Of a DNA stretch of 64,000 bases, positions 12,991-26,500 are shown in pieces. Each line of letters starts with the position of its first letter. Within the stretch, counting starts at the first letter, position 1. The stretch spans positions 930,001-994,000 of the forward strand of contig JBAIAA010000254.1 in assembly GCA_037893245.1 (NCBI GenBank), written 5' to 3'. The notes below the pieces were generated by a model, which made no database searches, was not told the DNA's origin, and worked only from the letters and a program-made list of their open reading frames with translations. Source of the stretch: Crossaster papposus. Taxonomy: Eukaryota > Echinodermata > Asteroidea > Velatida > Solasteridae. The position numbers were made by a program, and so were the translations under genes.

Positions 12991-13487
12991 TCTACTATTT
13001 CCCCGTTATTACTCGGTGATATTACCCGTAATAACGCGTTATTACTCGTTACAACCCGGGTAATATCGGTATGTTACCCAGTAATAACTAGCGTTATTAG
13101 CGTTATTACTCGTTACAACCCGGGTAATATCGGGTAAAATGCCCACTGGGACGTTTCCAACCATCCACAATGCACCTCGAGCCACGTCCTAAAAAACAAG
13201 TTCACAACGTGAACATTGTGTCCACGTCGCAGAAGATAGACACCCTCCCGTGGCCAGATATTGGGAGGAAAATTTGACCACGTGTTGAGTAGTACCATCC
13301 TTCTTATTCCTCCATGGGTAGTACCATGGCACCTTGATGAAACGATGCTGGACTTGAATAGCTGCAGGTGGGAGGACAAGTTTACCAGAAGGACACATTT
13401 ACCGTTAAACAGGGGGGCTGAAAACAAATGTAGGCCTACGGGGACAGGTTTACCTAGGTAATTCTGTTTTCCCAGACACCTTTACTG

Positions 13488-13835
13488 GGTCGCAACCACT
13501 GACCTCTCTACCTGGACGGATCATTGCCCATATTCTGCCGTACTAACGCTTGAAGTCGGCGCGAACGGGAAGTGCAACATGGCGGACCCAAGACGTCCTT
13601 TCTGTGAGCCAATGAAAGGTCCAGGTGTAGCGGTCAGTGGATTTATTCTGTAAATTTTTTTTATTTATAAACATTACGTCATACGTACAGTACCCACTGA
13701 CCTCTACACCTGGACATTTGTTTGGCTCACAAATTGACGTAGTGGGTCCGCCATGTTGCACTTTTCGTTCGCGCTGACTTCAAGCGTGAATGGGCAATGA
13801 TCCGTCCATATGTGTAGAGGTCAATGGTCGCAACC
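13488..13835. mobile_element. 348-bp foldback element
   Basis: The outer arms (GACCTCT, then GGACGGATCATTGCCCA, and the reverse complement at the right end) and the inner arms (GCTTGAAGTC, GGCGCGAAC and ATGGCGGACCCA, against TGGGTCCGCCAT, GTTCGCGC and GACTTCAAGC) are arranged symmetrically around about 13660. No coding capacity. Confidence 0.85.
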
Positions 13836-15415
13836 TGATAAATCTGTCCCGGGGAAGTGGGGGGGGGGGCTGATTTATCAGGGCAGAATTACCTGCTGCA
13901 CCTGCATAGTCATGTCATTCAGACGCGGTCTCACAGTACACATGCCTGACGGTAAATCTAACTGTTAATTCTAAATAGCGCCCTCTGTCAACATGAATGG
14001 GATTACAAAATGAATTCAGTGTCTTGGGATATCCGTTGACAACAATTGTCCAAATGAGGGCAGTAGAACTGTTGTGTTTTGTTTTCTTCACGTGACGTCA
14101 CAGTAGTGCCGCATTTGTGATATTGCAACAATGGCGTAACTATAGATGAAGGTGGGCTTACTAAACTGCTCGTCAGGTTTTATACACTGTACATGTAGTT
14201 TGTTGTTGGAAAGTTTGTCATTAATTACGAAGGCTTATTTAAACCATGTTTCAACTTGTTCAGTAGTACATGTACGCAGAGCTGTATCTGCATGTACGTA
14301 TTACATAGCGCCCTCTCGTTATATTTCGTGGCGCCAATAGTACGGTACGCGTATTGTTGTCTTCTTACTAGGATGGTTACAGGCAATTATCATAACTGGG
14401 CGTATCTACACTTGGGTTCCCAGATCCTTACTTTCCTTTAAAATAAACTCACTAAGACAATAAACTTGGAGAACAAAAACAGTCAATGAACAAATATTGA
14501 GCAGAGACCGAATTTAAACCTCAGTCGTACGATCTATAACCTAACCCATTATCCACTAAGCTACGATGAGAGGTCGACAGAAGCACACAGTTCGTAAAGG
14601 ATTCTGAAAAGATATTTGAGCCAACTTGTACAATAACGAGCTGCTTGTTTAACAGAAAGAAACCCACTTCCAGGGGGGGGGGGGGGGCGGAGAGGGGGGG
14701 GGGGGGGGGGCCCAACAAAGTGCGCCACCAACGTTGAAATGTATCTCATTAGGTTCTTCCACGCTCATGAGCCACACATCTCACACATTAAATACGTATA
14801 GATCGCTACCGTACCGCGAAGCGCACCGTTGAAACACGTACAAATTTGCTCCGCGCTCGCTCTCCGAATTCAGTGATTCATATAACGTCCGCAAAGCCAG
14901 GTACACAGGCACGATCTACACAAATTTGTTTTGGGGCGATGTCATTTTCTGCCATTTTCGTTCGAAAACAACACGATAAAACGCAAGGGGTTCACAGGCA
15001 GATTTTTTTAAAAATTCAGTATATCACTGCTATACATCCTTTTTAAACGTATCCATGGAAAAAAATCGAGTGGGTTCGAAGCACGATTTTTTACAATTTA
15101 TCGATTATTATTGCCCTTTTTAGGGGAGGTATTTGTCAACGTCGTTTTAGTATTTGTGCACAATCTCTACGTGCATCAACGGTACGTCAACGCTTAATTT
15201 TTTCGACTGCTTTTTTTTATTTTCAATACAATTTTTGTCATTGGATGATAAAAATTAAGGTAAATAACAACCTTTTACAACTACAAAAGACAAGATGTTA
15301 AGATTGGATGCCAAAAACTCTTTATTTTTCGCGTGAGAAAATTGTTCCCCCCTATTTTGAGAATGGACGGTACGTCAGCGTTGCGCAATCACAGTCTCGA
15401 AGGGCCCCCCCCTCC

Positions 15416-15446
<31 letters not shown>

Positions 15447-16289
15447 GCCCACTTCCTTCTAAACTTGCACGGCGCCCTCTATCGATCTTAAGCGTAAACA
15501 TGTCAAGCCCGCTCCTCGTTTTCAAGCTCAACCCCCCGGCCCCATTTAGTTTTTGTTTTTAACTGAGAACGGTTTTAAGGCTCTGATTTTGACAAATTAT
15601 AGAATATTCTTTCAAAAAAATTAAAATAATCAACACTGCCACAAATCATATTGTTTAATGTACAATTGAGTCTTTAATCAGGTTCAACAAAAATGCAAGG
15701 ACGAAAGAAACTCACTTAATATTTCTACTTAGTTAATAACTACGCCTTATATATATATATACACATAGCTGAGGTGGATTACTGAACTACGAACTGTACA
15801 CATAAGAGTAACAGTATGTTTTGTCGGCGATTTGTAAACAAAAAAGTTATTGTGAAATCAACAGAGGGCGCTGCATATGGCAACCGGTAGTTTACAAATT
15901 CGCGTACGGCCGTGTCCGAATTGCTGGCTTTGGCTGTGACGTCGGCCGTTGCTATGATGTAGCTGTGGGCGGTCATTGTCCGCACTTAACAATATAATAG
16001 AAACTGCCGAAGTCACAGCCAAAGCACACAATTCAAACTTGGCCTATTACGCGGTCCAAATTGCGATTTGCATGCCTCAACCTTTGCTATTACAGAGCAT
16101 TTTGTGGGCCTTGAACCTCGTGGGAATTAAGCTGGGCATGTGGCCGTCAGCGTGTGTAACTGATCAATTCGGATGAGATTGGAAATTGGGTTTGTGCTCT
16201 ATTTTGCAATGCAGCAAGATGTATCATTTTAAAGATGGGGTGCCTTTGGATTGATCAGAAATGTTCTCCTAAAGTTCATCTGTTAACAG

Positions 16290-16337
<48 letters not shown>

Positions 16338-16725
16338 TCATAAAATGTAACAAAAACTGAATGATGATGAAATACGCTCTAATTGGATGCGTGTCTCAAA
16401 CACCTTGGATAATTGTTTTCTAAATTTCGGAAGTAGGGGTATTTTCCATTGAGGTCTATGGTAGCTCAGTAATACTAGTCTGCAAACTGAAACTTCGCCA
16501 AGCATTACAGGAAATTTTAGAAACATACGATTCATGTTAATTGTTTTATTATCAAATAAATATTTTATGATTGCACTTTTTGATGCTCAGGAACTTTTGT
16601 CCATTGTCAAAATGTGAGAAAACTCGTATTCTTGTTGCATTATAAATAAACACACGTTCTTTTACCCTATCCTAAAAGTTTTCCTCGGCTTAAAACTTTG
16701 AATTGCACGTTCAAAATACCACGTC
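13836..16725. other. Intergenic with mononucleotide tracts, no supported gene
   Basis: No exon was found. The stretch contains G-rich runs at about 14673-14711, C-rich runs at about 15403-15446, a (TA)n run at about 15750, and a poly(C) tract at 16290-16335. A degenerate tRNA-like segment lies at about 14525-14580 (minus strand, TAGCTTAGTGGATAATGGG). An imperfect inverted pair, GGCTTTGGCTGTGAC near 15930 and GTCACAGCCAAAG near 16012, marks another short foldback. Confidence 0.5.
16290..16335. repeat. Uninterrupted poly(C) tract of 46
   Basis: Forty-six consecutive C residues. Its true length may differ because homopolymers of this size are poorly resolved in assemblies. Confidence 0.95.
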
Positions 16726-16731
16726 TTTATT
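16726..16731 (-). terminator. Candidate poly(A) signal for the homeobox gene
   Basis: AATAAA on the minus strand is the nearest canonical signal downstream of the stop codon at 17276-17278. It would give a 3' UTR of about 550 nt. Transcript data are needed to confirm it. Confidence 0.4.
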
Positions 16732-17014
16732 GGAATGATTATGTAAATTAGAGGTCATAATGGGCCAATGGCAGCTGATGTGACGTCTTACGTCATGATC
16801 AAACGAAATAACTTGTCTTCTCAAAATAAGATTCTTCATTTTTAGAATGAAGTGGCTAGGCTAATCTCAATACAAACACATTGTGACATAAAGTGGCGCG
16901 ACAAGAAAGTAATAATTGAACAAATCATGAACAAGATGTTGATCAATACAAGAATTCGCTTGTCTACTCATTGGCCAATAGAAATACATGAAGCCCAGTT
17001 ATATACAATAATGC

Positions 17015-17157
17015 AAGTGTGCGGTCAGTGACCGCTCTTTAAATGTTGGGTTTTCATCCATTATTCTGATGAATTCAACACATTGAGTTTTGAAAATATT
17101 CATCAGTTTTACGTATGGAATCCCAACTTTTAAAGAGTAGTCACTGACCGCACACTT
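17015..17157. repeat. 143-bp hairpin in the predicted 3' UTR
   Basis: The arms are AAGTGTGCGGTCAGTGAC, CTCTTTAAA, GTTGGG and their reverse complement ending CACACTT at 17157. ATAATG occurs next to both ends, which may be a target-site duplication. It lies between the homeobox stop codon and its first candidate poly(A) signal, so it could form a stem in the mRNA. Confidence 0.75.
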
Positions 17158-17275
17158 ATAATGTTGATTCAACACTTGAGTTTGGTAGCGTGTGGTATCT
17201 TAACCGTGATTTGTATGTCCATTCTCTTTCTATTTTCAATGTTTTCTCTAAATTAACAAAAACAAATGACCCTTT

Positions 17276-17555
17276 CTAAACGTTTTCTCGATTTTTGGCA
17301 GACGACTCTCGGTGCACCAGGTCGGCGTGTTCCTTTGCCTTGAGCCGTAGCGCCGCCACGCTTGAACTACTGACGCTGTCGTCGCTGCAGGAGCTGAACG
17401 TGCCCGGCAGGTCGCCGTTGGGGGCGCCCAGCACGTCCTCCTTGGTGTCTTTGGAGGTCACTGAGGTCATGTGGCAGCCGCAGGCCGGCAGAGGGAGCCC
17501 TGTGTGGAGATGTGGGATGCCTGCTCCTTCGCGGAGGGCGGCGACGGCCAGCATG
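17276..17555 (-). CDS. Homeobox gene exon 5 (C-terminus with OAR motif)
   Basis: The acceptor is ATTCATCCACAG before 17555. The first base C completes the Ser codon started in exon 4. The exon encodes residues 238-329, from [10 protein letters not shown] through the Cys-containing LPACGCHM, a Ser/Asp-rich linker and the OAR motif, ending at TAG (17276-17278). The tail beyond OAR is only about 13 residues, shorter than in vertebrate Drgx. Confidence 0.93.
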
Positions 17556-20500
17556 CTGTGGATGAATATCACAGGGGTGAGTCATCGAGTCAGTATGCGT
17601 TCAACAGTTATGACATGTGTAGTAGGATCAAATAATAAACAATAATAATGGTATACATTGTAACAACTTGATCGTGATTGTAACGGGTGTTTGTTGTTCA
17701 ACTTGGGCGAACGTTGCATATATGATTGGACGTGCACAAACAATTGACGAATGTTTGCATTGTTTGCGGGAATGAAACGCAGCCGGCCGTGAACTGCAGG
17801 GGGAGCATGTGTTTGTGTAATGTAACACATATATCAGATGAAAACCGTTACCTTTCTCTGAGCGAGTTGTGAGCTGCCCTGGCCATAGTCTCGTTGTACA
17901 GGAAGCCGGCGGACGACGGCGTGAGGGCCGGCGGCCTGACCGCCCCGGCGGCCGCCGCCGCCGCAGCCAGCCACGGGTTGGCGGTGAAACTCACGTTGGC
18001 TGCCGCTCCGGGGTAGGTACCGGTGATCTGGCGGGTACGCCATGGGTCAATGCCCAGCCGCTGACGGGCCATTTTGCGCCACTTGGCGCGGCGGTTCTGG
18101 AACCAAACCTGGAACAAACAAAAAGTTAAAAAATTCACAGGATTTGTAATGAGAATCAACAGAAGTCGTGAGAACGGGTTATGTATTAGTCTTGGTTCCA
18201 AGCGGTTACGTTGTGTTTGTTTCGCGTGCACTTTCCCACTGCACTTTATCAACAGAGGGCGCAATTTGCAGGACGACAAACACACTGGACAAACACTATC
18301 GATTCCGGGCTGTTTTCAAAAACCCAGCTTCGTCTTCGTCTGTGGCTTCGTTCGTGCAGTTTGTGGTACTAGGCGTAGACGGAGCATACTACGCTATTTT
18401 TACCTGCACTCTGGCTTCCGTCAGATTGATGCGCATGGCGAGATCCTCGCGGACGAATACATCCGGGTAATGCGTCTTGGAGAAGAGCGTCTCCAGTTCA
18501 CTCAGTTGCTGTGGTGTGAAAGTAGTGCGGTTGCGCCGCTGCAGATGGAAGCACAAAAAACGAGAAGAGCAAACATTAGAACAAAATAATGTGCACTGTG
18601 ACGTTCCGTTATTGTTACCGTTAGCTAGTCTAGAGAGTGTGTATGTATGGGGTACTAAGGGGGAGGGGAGTCACTCGGTCTCATATCGTGCTGGGTATTA
18701 TGGAAGACAGGTCAGGACATTCCGACAAAAGGGGGCGCCCTTTTGGGTTGGACATGATCTGACACTAGGGGCAAGTTCGATCAAGGACCACAGTTTAACC
18801 AACGGGCCTGTTTGTGTGTTTGTTACACACAGATCCGGTGATCCGGCCGCTGGTTCGCTCCGTCAATTACAATTGTATTATTGTGAACCAACATCCGGAT
18901 CTAATTGCGTAAAAAAACCAGGCCCACAATTCGACTAACTCTGATCGAACGTGCACTAGTCGACGATGGCTGGACTAGTTTAGTCGACTATTCAGGGCCG
19001 TCTAACCGCGGCTGGTTGCGCCACGAAATAACTGGTTATAACAATAGTTATAACCATTGATCCTTGATCGAACGGTACCCTAGGTGGTCGGGCCTTTCGT
19101 AAGGATCGTCTTTTGACGAAAGAAAAATATTTCGGATAAGAAGGACAAACAAACTAATGAGGAGAATTGCAATTTGTTTAAAGGAAAGAAATGAACAAAC
19201 AGACAAAAAACAATGGGCTGGATGCTTACGGCATGTACCTGGCGACGCCGGTTGTACATGAGTTCGTCCATTAGTAGCTCCTCGCCTAACGCCGATGTGA
19301 TGTTAGAGGGCGTCATCATTCCGTGTGTACTGCTCCCTGATACTGCAACGATAAAAGGGCGCAAACCACGGTGATAAATACGCCCACTTCTTAAATTCAG
19401 GAAAAACACTTACAACCCACTTAATGTGCTTGAGACGCACGCCAAATTAAAGCTTGTTTCGTCATCTTTCAGGGTTTTTAAAAGGAAATTCCAGGCTCAA
19501 TATTTTTTTACCTAGTCTAAAAGAATACATGTATATGGTAACATACTGACTCCGCAGATAATTTGTTTTGATTTGTTATCGAGAACGACTCACGCGCTTA
19601 TTATATTCACGATTTCTTGCCATTCAGGAGTACAATGGCGCGTCCATATTGTTCAAATGTCCCGCCTCGCCCGGTACATTATGACGTAGTGTCTGCACCT
19701 CAATGCACATCGATTTGTTGTGTGTTGCCACAATGGCAATTGATACTCTTTAACATCATGCCATTATAAACTATGGGTGGAGTTTCCCTTTAAGATAAAC
19801 CGATGACTTTTGGAAGAAATGAAAGGTGATCACCCCTAAAAAATAGTGCTGCGGTCCATGGACATCTCAAAAAAATGATGCCCACGATCTTTACTGCAAA
19901 ATAGACTTGGACACTTTCCGATAAAGAAATTCACTAGAACTAGAAGAAAGCCGGACAAAACTATTTTCAAAATGGCGGGCGAAGGTGATACAACGAAAGA
20001 ACACAAATGAATGCAAACAGTCGTCGTACACGCTGTTTAAAACGTTGTGCAGCTACGCCAATTTTCGTGAAATGGTCCGTATAAGAAAATAGCGCAAGCT
20101 ACGCACTTTTTCCGTAAAATCAGGTTTGCAGGGTAGATTTATTTACCATTTTCGTTTGAGCTCCACATTTCGGACCTAAAGCTGCTGTTAGCCTTTTCAT
20201 TTTTTCAGTCTTTAACCTAAGCTGAAATGTTGACTGTGAAAGATACAGTACTTGACCGCGCAATCCTCCTCAGCTTTGCAGATAACTTATTACTTCACTC
20301 TTTGCATAAGTTGTCATCCAGATTGTTGTGTGTTGTCATCAATGATCGAGTCCATATAACCAAACGCATTTGGGAAATTGAAATACGAAGCAAATCACTT
20401 TGATTACTTTCACATATTTTCCCAGGTCGGCATTTAATTATCAAGAAAGCTATACGTAGTGACAATCCCGTTATTTTAATCAGGGAAGGATGGTTAGGGT

Positions 20501-23500
20501 TTCCTTGTTTGTTATTATTTTAATAGCTTCTCCCGCTCACTGACGGGAAGCTGATGGGGCCTCCCGAGCTTCCGCGCCCGCGTAGCTCGAATCAAATTTA
20601 CGGCCGTAAAAAACTCATCTCGGAACTTGATTAATCTTGGGTGCGGGGAAGGAGTTTTTGATATCACTGCGTGGTAAACACATCTAATCATCGCTATCAA
20701 CGGACGTCGCCGACTATAATTTATCTTCTCTGACTTCTTCCTCTTTTCATCCTTGGGTAATTTTTGATTACCTTAATATTTCACCCTAATGATCAGATAT
20801 ATATATCCTGCAGAAGTGTGTCGCTGGCTAGCAACTCGGACAAAAACAGATGGACAAAGTACACTGCGATATACACGATAATAGTTTACCATTATTCTGA
20901 AATCTGTCACATCAATGGTTTGTTATCGTTGCTGCTTCCGAACATCGCGTCTTTAAACGGAATTTGTCGTTCTTCGTTTATTTTCCACGAAGAGTTGTCT
21001 ATAGGCAAACAGACTAATGGTTTTGCCTGTTCAAATTAATTTGAGTATAGTATATTTTGTGATACACCCTAAAAAAACAGATCGGTTGAAAATAACCAAT
21101 TGATTTGGTAGATGTGTGTCCAACCAATATATTAGTCAATTTTAACCCAAATAATTTTGTTAAATTGTTAAATTGACCAATATCATTGGTTCTTTCGACC
21201 ACTGTTTTGTTTAAAATTGACCAATATCACTGGACACATATCTACTAATCAGTTGGTTATTTCAACCAATCCGTTTTTAAGGTGTATCGTGTTTAATAAA
21301 AGAATGTGCAGTTAATTTATTAATTTAGACTAATTTGCTGGGGGGGGGGGAAATGAAGACAACTTACATTGCAGATTATAAATGAGGATTTGAGACTATT
21401 TGGACAAATTATTCAATACGATTTTAGGTGACAGACTGGTTTAAAAAAATTAGTTTTTGATTTGCTTTGAAATAGCAATTTGGAAGTTTGCCTGCCCCGA
21501 CACATAACGGGGTGCCTGTACTATGACAACGAATATTGATCAACAGAAAATGGATAATTACTTTCTACTCTCGGTAAAGGCAAGTAGAGTGTGTCAATTG
21601 TAATGCCCTGTAGACTTAATTAAAGGAACAAAATCAAAAGGATGACTTCTGAAAAATATCAGATCCGCAGACAGCTAGTGAATTAAGTTCGCCGTGTAAA
21701 ATGCGCCGTGCGGTTGGTTTTCGTCGTATCTGTCATTGAAGTCATAACAACGTGTCTTTCAGTAGGATCGTTACGGATGCACGCGTGCGCGCACGCTTAG
21801 ACGAAGAAAAAAATTAAAGAAAGGAAGACAAATAAAACATATACAAAGTGGGTCGAAAATATGCTTAGGGTGTAATTAAGGCTGTTAATCTTGGGCGGGG
21901 AGTTTGAGAAAACTCGGCACGCTGAAAAACAGAGCCGACGGAACGACATAATGGGGGGAATCGACGGTAACGCTTTCAGTATTAAGAGTTGGCAGTGGTG
22001 CCAAAAAAAGAAGGTAGGCGCTGTTCGAGAGCAACCAAAACGATATCGTCGTGCGGCTTTGGTTAACGATATCGTCGTGCGGCTTGGGTTAGGGTTATGG
22101 TTATGGTTATGGCTAGGGCTAGGGCTGGGGTTCGATTTAGAGTTAGTTAGGGTTATAGTCAGTGTGGCAGTAGTGTGGCCCTGGTGGGACTAGAATTAGG
22201 GTTAGGGTTAGAGTTAGAGTTATACGAGTTTGAGTAAAAGTTCGAGTTAGAGCTAGTTAGGGTAGCAGTAGTGTGGCCTTGGTTGGGCTAGAATTAGGGT
22301 TAGGGTTAGAGTTAGAGTTATACGAGTTTGAGTAAACGTTCGAGTTTGAGCTAGTTAGGGCAGTAGTGTGGCCTTGGTTGGGCTAGGATTAGGGTTACCA
22401 TTTGGGTTGCTTTCTTTAAGTGCTTACCAAATTAAAAAATATCTGCTTGTTTTCGAGGGATCGCGGCCGTCCAGAAACTTCACCTTGTCTCGTTCCCAAC
22501 CCCGTTTTTATAAAACTGAATAGTTCTGGAGTCAGGAGAGCTGAATGGTAACACATAGCAACCGGTGAAAACACACGTGCCGACGAAAAGATGTTGTCAC
22601 CGGCTGACGCAATGCCGCCGCCCTGCCTTATGCGAAGCATACACGGCCGCGTTTTTCTGAATGGACTTTGTTTAGTAGCCTGATTGTTTTTGTTTTTTTA
22701 GTTCAAATCATTTTTACTCGTTGGTAACATACATATTTCAGTTATTGTTGTTGTATTTATTTAAAAATGCTGTTTTTCTTGGCTGAGTTATTATGCCTAA
22801 GGCTTTAACAAAACAAATCCTGTAATTGTTGTAATTGATTTTTGTTTAAAAAAAATCTGGATTGATTTTTAATTCGTGGTTTGAACAGGTGTGGGACACT
22901 TTAAAACCTCTTGTTATAGAAAAAGTCAGGTTATTTTTTTATAATGAGCAAGTATTTTCCTTTTTAATCAATTTGGTGTAACACTTGTGAAAACAATAAA
23001 TGATTCGTTTTAATCAAGAGCTCTAAAATCGTCAACGTTGAGTTTACAAGTTGTTTCTGGTTTTAGCGAATGGAGAAATCACCTGGTGTTAGTTTAACAC
23101 CGCGTTGAATTAAAACAACATCGCTCAGTGTAGCAGGGTGTGGAACACAGTTAGCAGTGCTTAAGAAATAAGATGGGTACTCATTTCATCAATTAGTGTT
23201 TCATCGAAAAGAGTTTCGGAAGCATATAATTACCGATACTCGGAGAAAACAAACTATACCGTCGCGTATTTATCTGTTCTCAATCCCGACCATTATTCGG
23301 ATGAAGATCAATGTTGGTTAAAATGTTTCAGTATATAAAGGAGCAACGGTCGTTCACTTTTACGAGCGCACATCTGAAATAAATCCGTCGTCGACCGAAG
23401 CAAATCAAAAGATGATTAGAAGAGAGTTATCCCGAGTCCCTGAAAATTGAAAAAAAAGAACTGAAACATTCCCGGGGCTGTTAATTGAAATGAAGAACCG

Positions 23501-26500
23501 CTGAACAAAGAAACGCGCGACGATAACCTGATTCTGTAGAAGAAGCTTCTGCGATACATCACAGATTTGACGCCTAATTTCCTAGATTATTTGCCTCAAT
23601 TTTCCCACCCTTTTCTTTTTTTTAACGATTAAACAATTCTGGAAAGACCCAAACAGCCATCATCACCTCTGCTATACACGCCTGTCCACAAAAAAAACCA
23701 AAGCGGGGAAGAAAAGTGAAGAAGAAAAACACCGACCGAAAACCAATTACTATCTCTCGCGATTTTATTCGCACCTTATTTGTATTTATTAATAACAGAA
23801 GCAGACGAATTATTTCCTTTAATCAAGTCCCGATTCCGGGCATAGCCAATGACAGGCGCGTCGCTCATCGTTTGGCCGTCTGCAGCTGGGATTGGCATGA
23901 CATTAAAGTGAAAGTGTGATCAGTCCAGAAAAAGAAAAGAAAGAAAGAAAAGGAAAGTGCGGACTTTTTTATTGAGTTTGTGCGTGGAATTTTTAAGGAT
24001 TAGTTTGTTGCAACTCTTTCAACAAACCCCCGTTTACTACTCCACCGGAAGTTCCATCTTTGTTAAACAAATTCTGCCTAAAATATTAGTATACCTGACA
24101 ATGTTAGGGTTTGTTTTTTCATTAAAAAAAAATAAAGATTTTAGTTTACTTTTTAAACATAAAAATGAATTGTCATATCTTTCTGCTCAATTTTTTTTCT
24201 TTTCGAATTAAGAAACTGCTCTCGTATAGCGAGATCTAGTATGACGTTTTTGTGTGAAATAACTGATTTGTTGAGTTACACTGTAAAAACTCCTGGATCG
24301 GGTTGACCCCAAAACGCATCTGAATCTGCACGATTCTTTTCCTGGGTTGAAAATGACAATTGTTGGGGTCGAAAATGGCACTGTTCCAAGTCAGTTTGAC
24401 TTTGTTTCTAGTTAATTTCGACCCCAAAAAGTGTCATTGTCAACCCGGAAAAAAAGAATCGTGCAGATTCGGATGCGTTTATATAGACTACTTCAACGAA
24501 TTTATTTGTTTTTCACCACCCACACAAATGTTATTTCCTCTCCATAACACCTATTTTAATTAAGGTTGCACCTAAAAACTTTGTAATAAAGTGGAGGTAT
24601 ATTAAATCGTTAAAATGTTTCTGAAACCGCGTAAGAATAATATTTCTTTGTTGCTTATAGCAGCTTTTAAACAAAACCCAGTGAGTGACTTTCGCGCCGA
24701 TGAAATCGTGCGCGTGGGGAGGCAGGGGATATCAGATGATTTTTCCCATTTAACCCGCAGTGATATTGTTTGCCTTGTACGGGTATAAAAATGATGCCAG
24801 CTTATGTAATCTGTAATCTGTAAACCATGGTATAAACACGTCGACGTGTAACAACTTACGGGTTATTAATAAGAAAAGAGTTGGGCCCAGGGGTGTGGGG
24901 GAGGGGGGGGGGGTTAGCTTTAAACCTAAATACCTCCATTAAGGAGATGAAAACCATATTCGGTGAGGAAAATGGTTGAACAACAATTTCCCCTGAAGAA
25001 AAACAAAACCGCGGATGGTGTCGATGATATTGATGATGATGATTATGATGAAGGCCTAGCGAGAAATACACGAGAGTCTGATGGGGGGAAAGCGGCTTCC
25101 CCTACGGTCGGGAACGGGTGGGTGGTGTAAAAATTAATGATTTCACCGGCGGCTTGGTAATGACGAGTAAAATCACATCCGTTATTTTTAACTCTCCCCC
25201 CCCCCCCCCCCACCCTCCCTTCTCTTTCTTTCTTTAAAGTATTTTTTTTTGGTCACCTCTGTCTTCGCTGCTGGGGGAGAGGGACGAGTCTAATTCAGTC
25301 TGTTGCGAAGATTGTATCAACTAACAGCCGTATTGATGTATTCTCATCGCCTTCGAGCCTGTGTATACACAGTTGCAGGAGGGAGGGGGGGGGGGGTGTT
25401 CTGTCTAAACGGCCGGGGGATGAGAAATGAAGGCAATTACTTAGCGAGTGACCGAACGGTGGCGAAGGGGGGAGGGGGATTCTGGTGGGCTGCGGGGGAG
25501 GGGGAGGGAAGCAACGACAGATAACAGATGCACGATTTTGCTTCTTAAGAAAGTTGTAAATATGCAATACCTCTTGTTTTTATTGGCTTGTGGTGTTTTT
25601 TTTAGCTCAGCACGTAAGCTCAGGTTCCCCGCGCACGGTGAGATTTTCAGCTCTTTACTTTTCAGTTTAACCGATTTAAAGGGAAAGCGTACCTTTTGCA
25701 ACTATCTAAACGTAACCATCAAAATGATTGTGAAAACAGTTAATTGCTGCTAAAGATGTTCCTTATGCATCCCTATGCTGCTAAAGATGTTCCTTATGCA
25801 TCCTTATGCTGCTAAAGATGTTCCAAAGTTATTCCTTATGCAGGGCATTATTACTTCATGCCGGCATGCTGGCGTTTTGAAGAAAATAATCAGTTGTAAA
25901 CATTGTAATAATAAACACTTATTAAATACTACAAATACTAAAATAATAAACGATGTCCAAAGATGCGTCTCAGAGACACATTTTTGGAAATTGCCACTCG
26001 GAATACACAGCATTCGCGGAGCTAAACCTTTGTCAGGTTAGTTGTGAAGCATTATTCTCGAAATGTTGAAGACTCTTGCTGTTTCGAACAATAAAAATGC
26101 AGCAGAAATGCTATAAAAACAACTTTAACCTATAGGACCAATTTTGTTTTATAGGTTGTATCTCTGAACACAATGAAATACAGAAATATGAAGAAAAAAA
26201 TAACTTGCAAAATAAGAAGGTCACTGTATTCGTCAATATAATATATATGTACAAAAACACAATAAGGACAAACTTGGCAGAATATATACTGTTGTGGGTG
26301 CAAATTCAACAAATGTTACTGCGAGCAAGATCGGGCGCGAACTATAGTCGACCATTAGTCAGTCTCTTTGCTTTACCAATGCGCATGCTCAAATGCAGTT
26401 CGCTCGAACGGCTTTTGTCGAACTATTGTTGACAAGATGGCAACCGCTTTGTTTACATTTGCTACATGGATGACATGGGTATTGGCACTATTCTCCCACG

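Larger units (their letters stand above)
10606..13150. mobile_element. TIR-bounded element filled with GGTAATAT-type tandem repeats
   Basis: The 11-bp sequence CCCAGTGGGCA at 10606-10616 is perfectly inverted at 13140-13150. Just inside both ends, similar TTACC..GATATTACC words continue the inverted similarity. Between the ends lie two arrays. At 10860-11730 are units of about 150 bp built on CCCTGTTGAAACC, GAGTAACAACAGGATAAT and TTGAATTGGTTATAAC. At 11740-11880 and 12255-12990 are shorter variable units built on GCCAGAAATATCGGGTAA and GGTGGTAATAAC. A non-repetitive stretch (about 11887-12250) interrupts the second type. No obvious target-site duplication or transposase is present, so a non-autonomous element is inferred. 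Confidence 0.7.

Noticed and set aside
17295-17645. Plus-strand open frames opposite homeobox exons (also 18074-18589)
   Set aside because: They are antisense shadows of the real minus-strand exons and ignore the well-supported splice structure.
20515-20700. Minus-strand frame ending [11 protein letters not shown]
   Set aside because: The composition looks protein-like, but there is no known family, no splice sites and only 61 residues inside intron 1.
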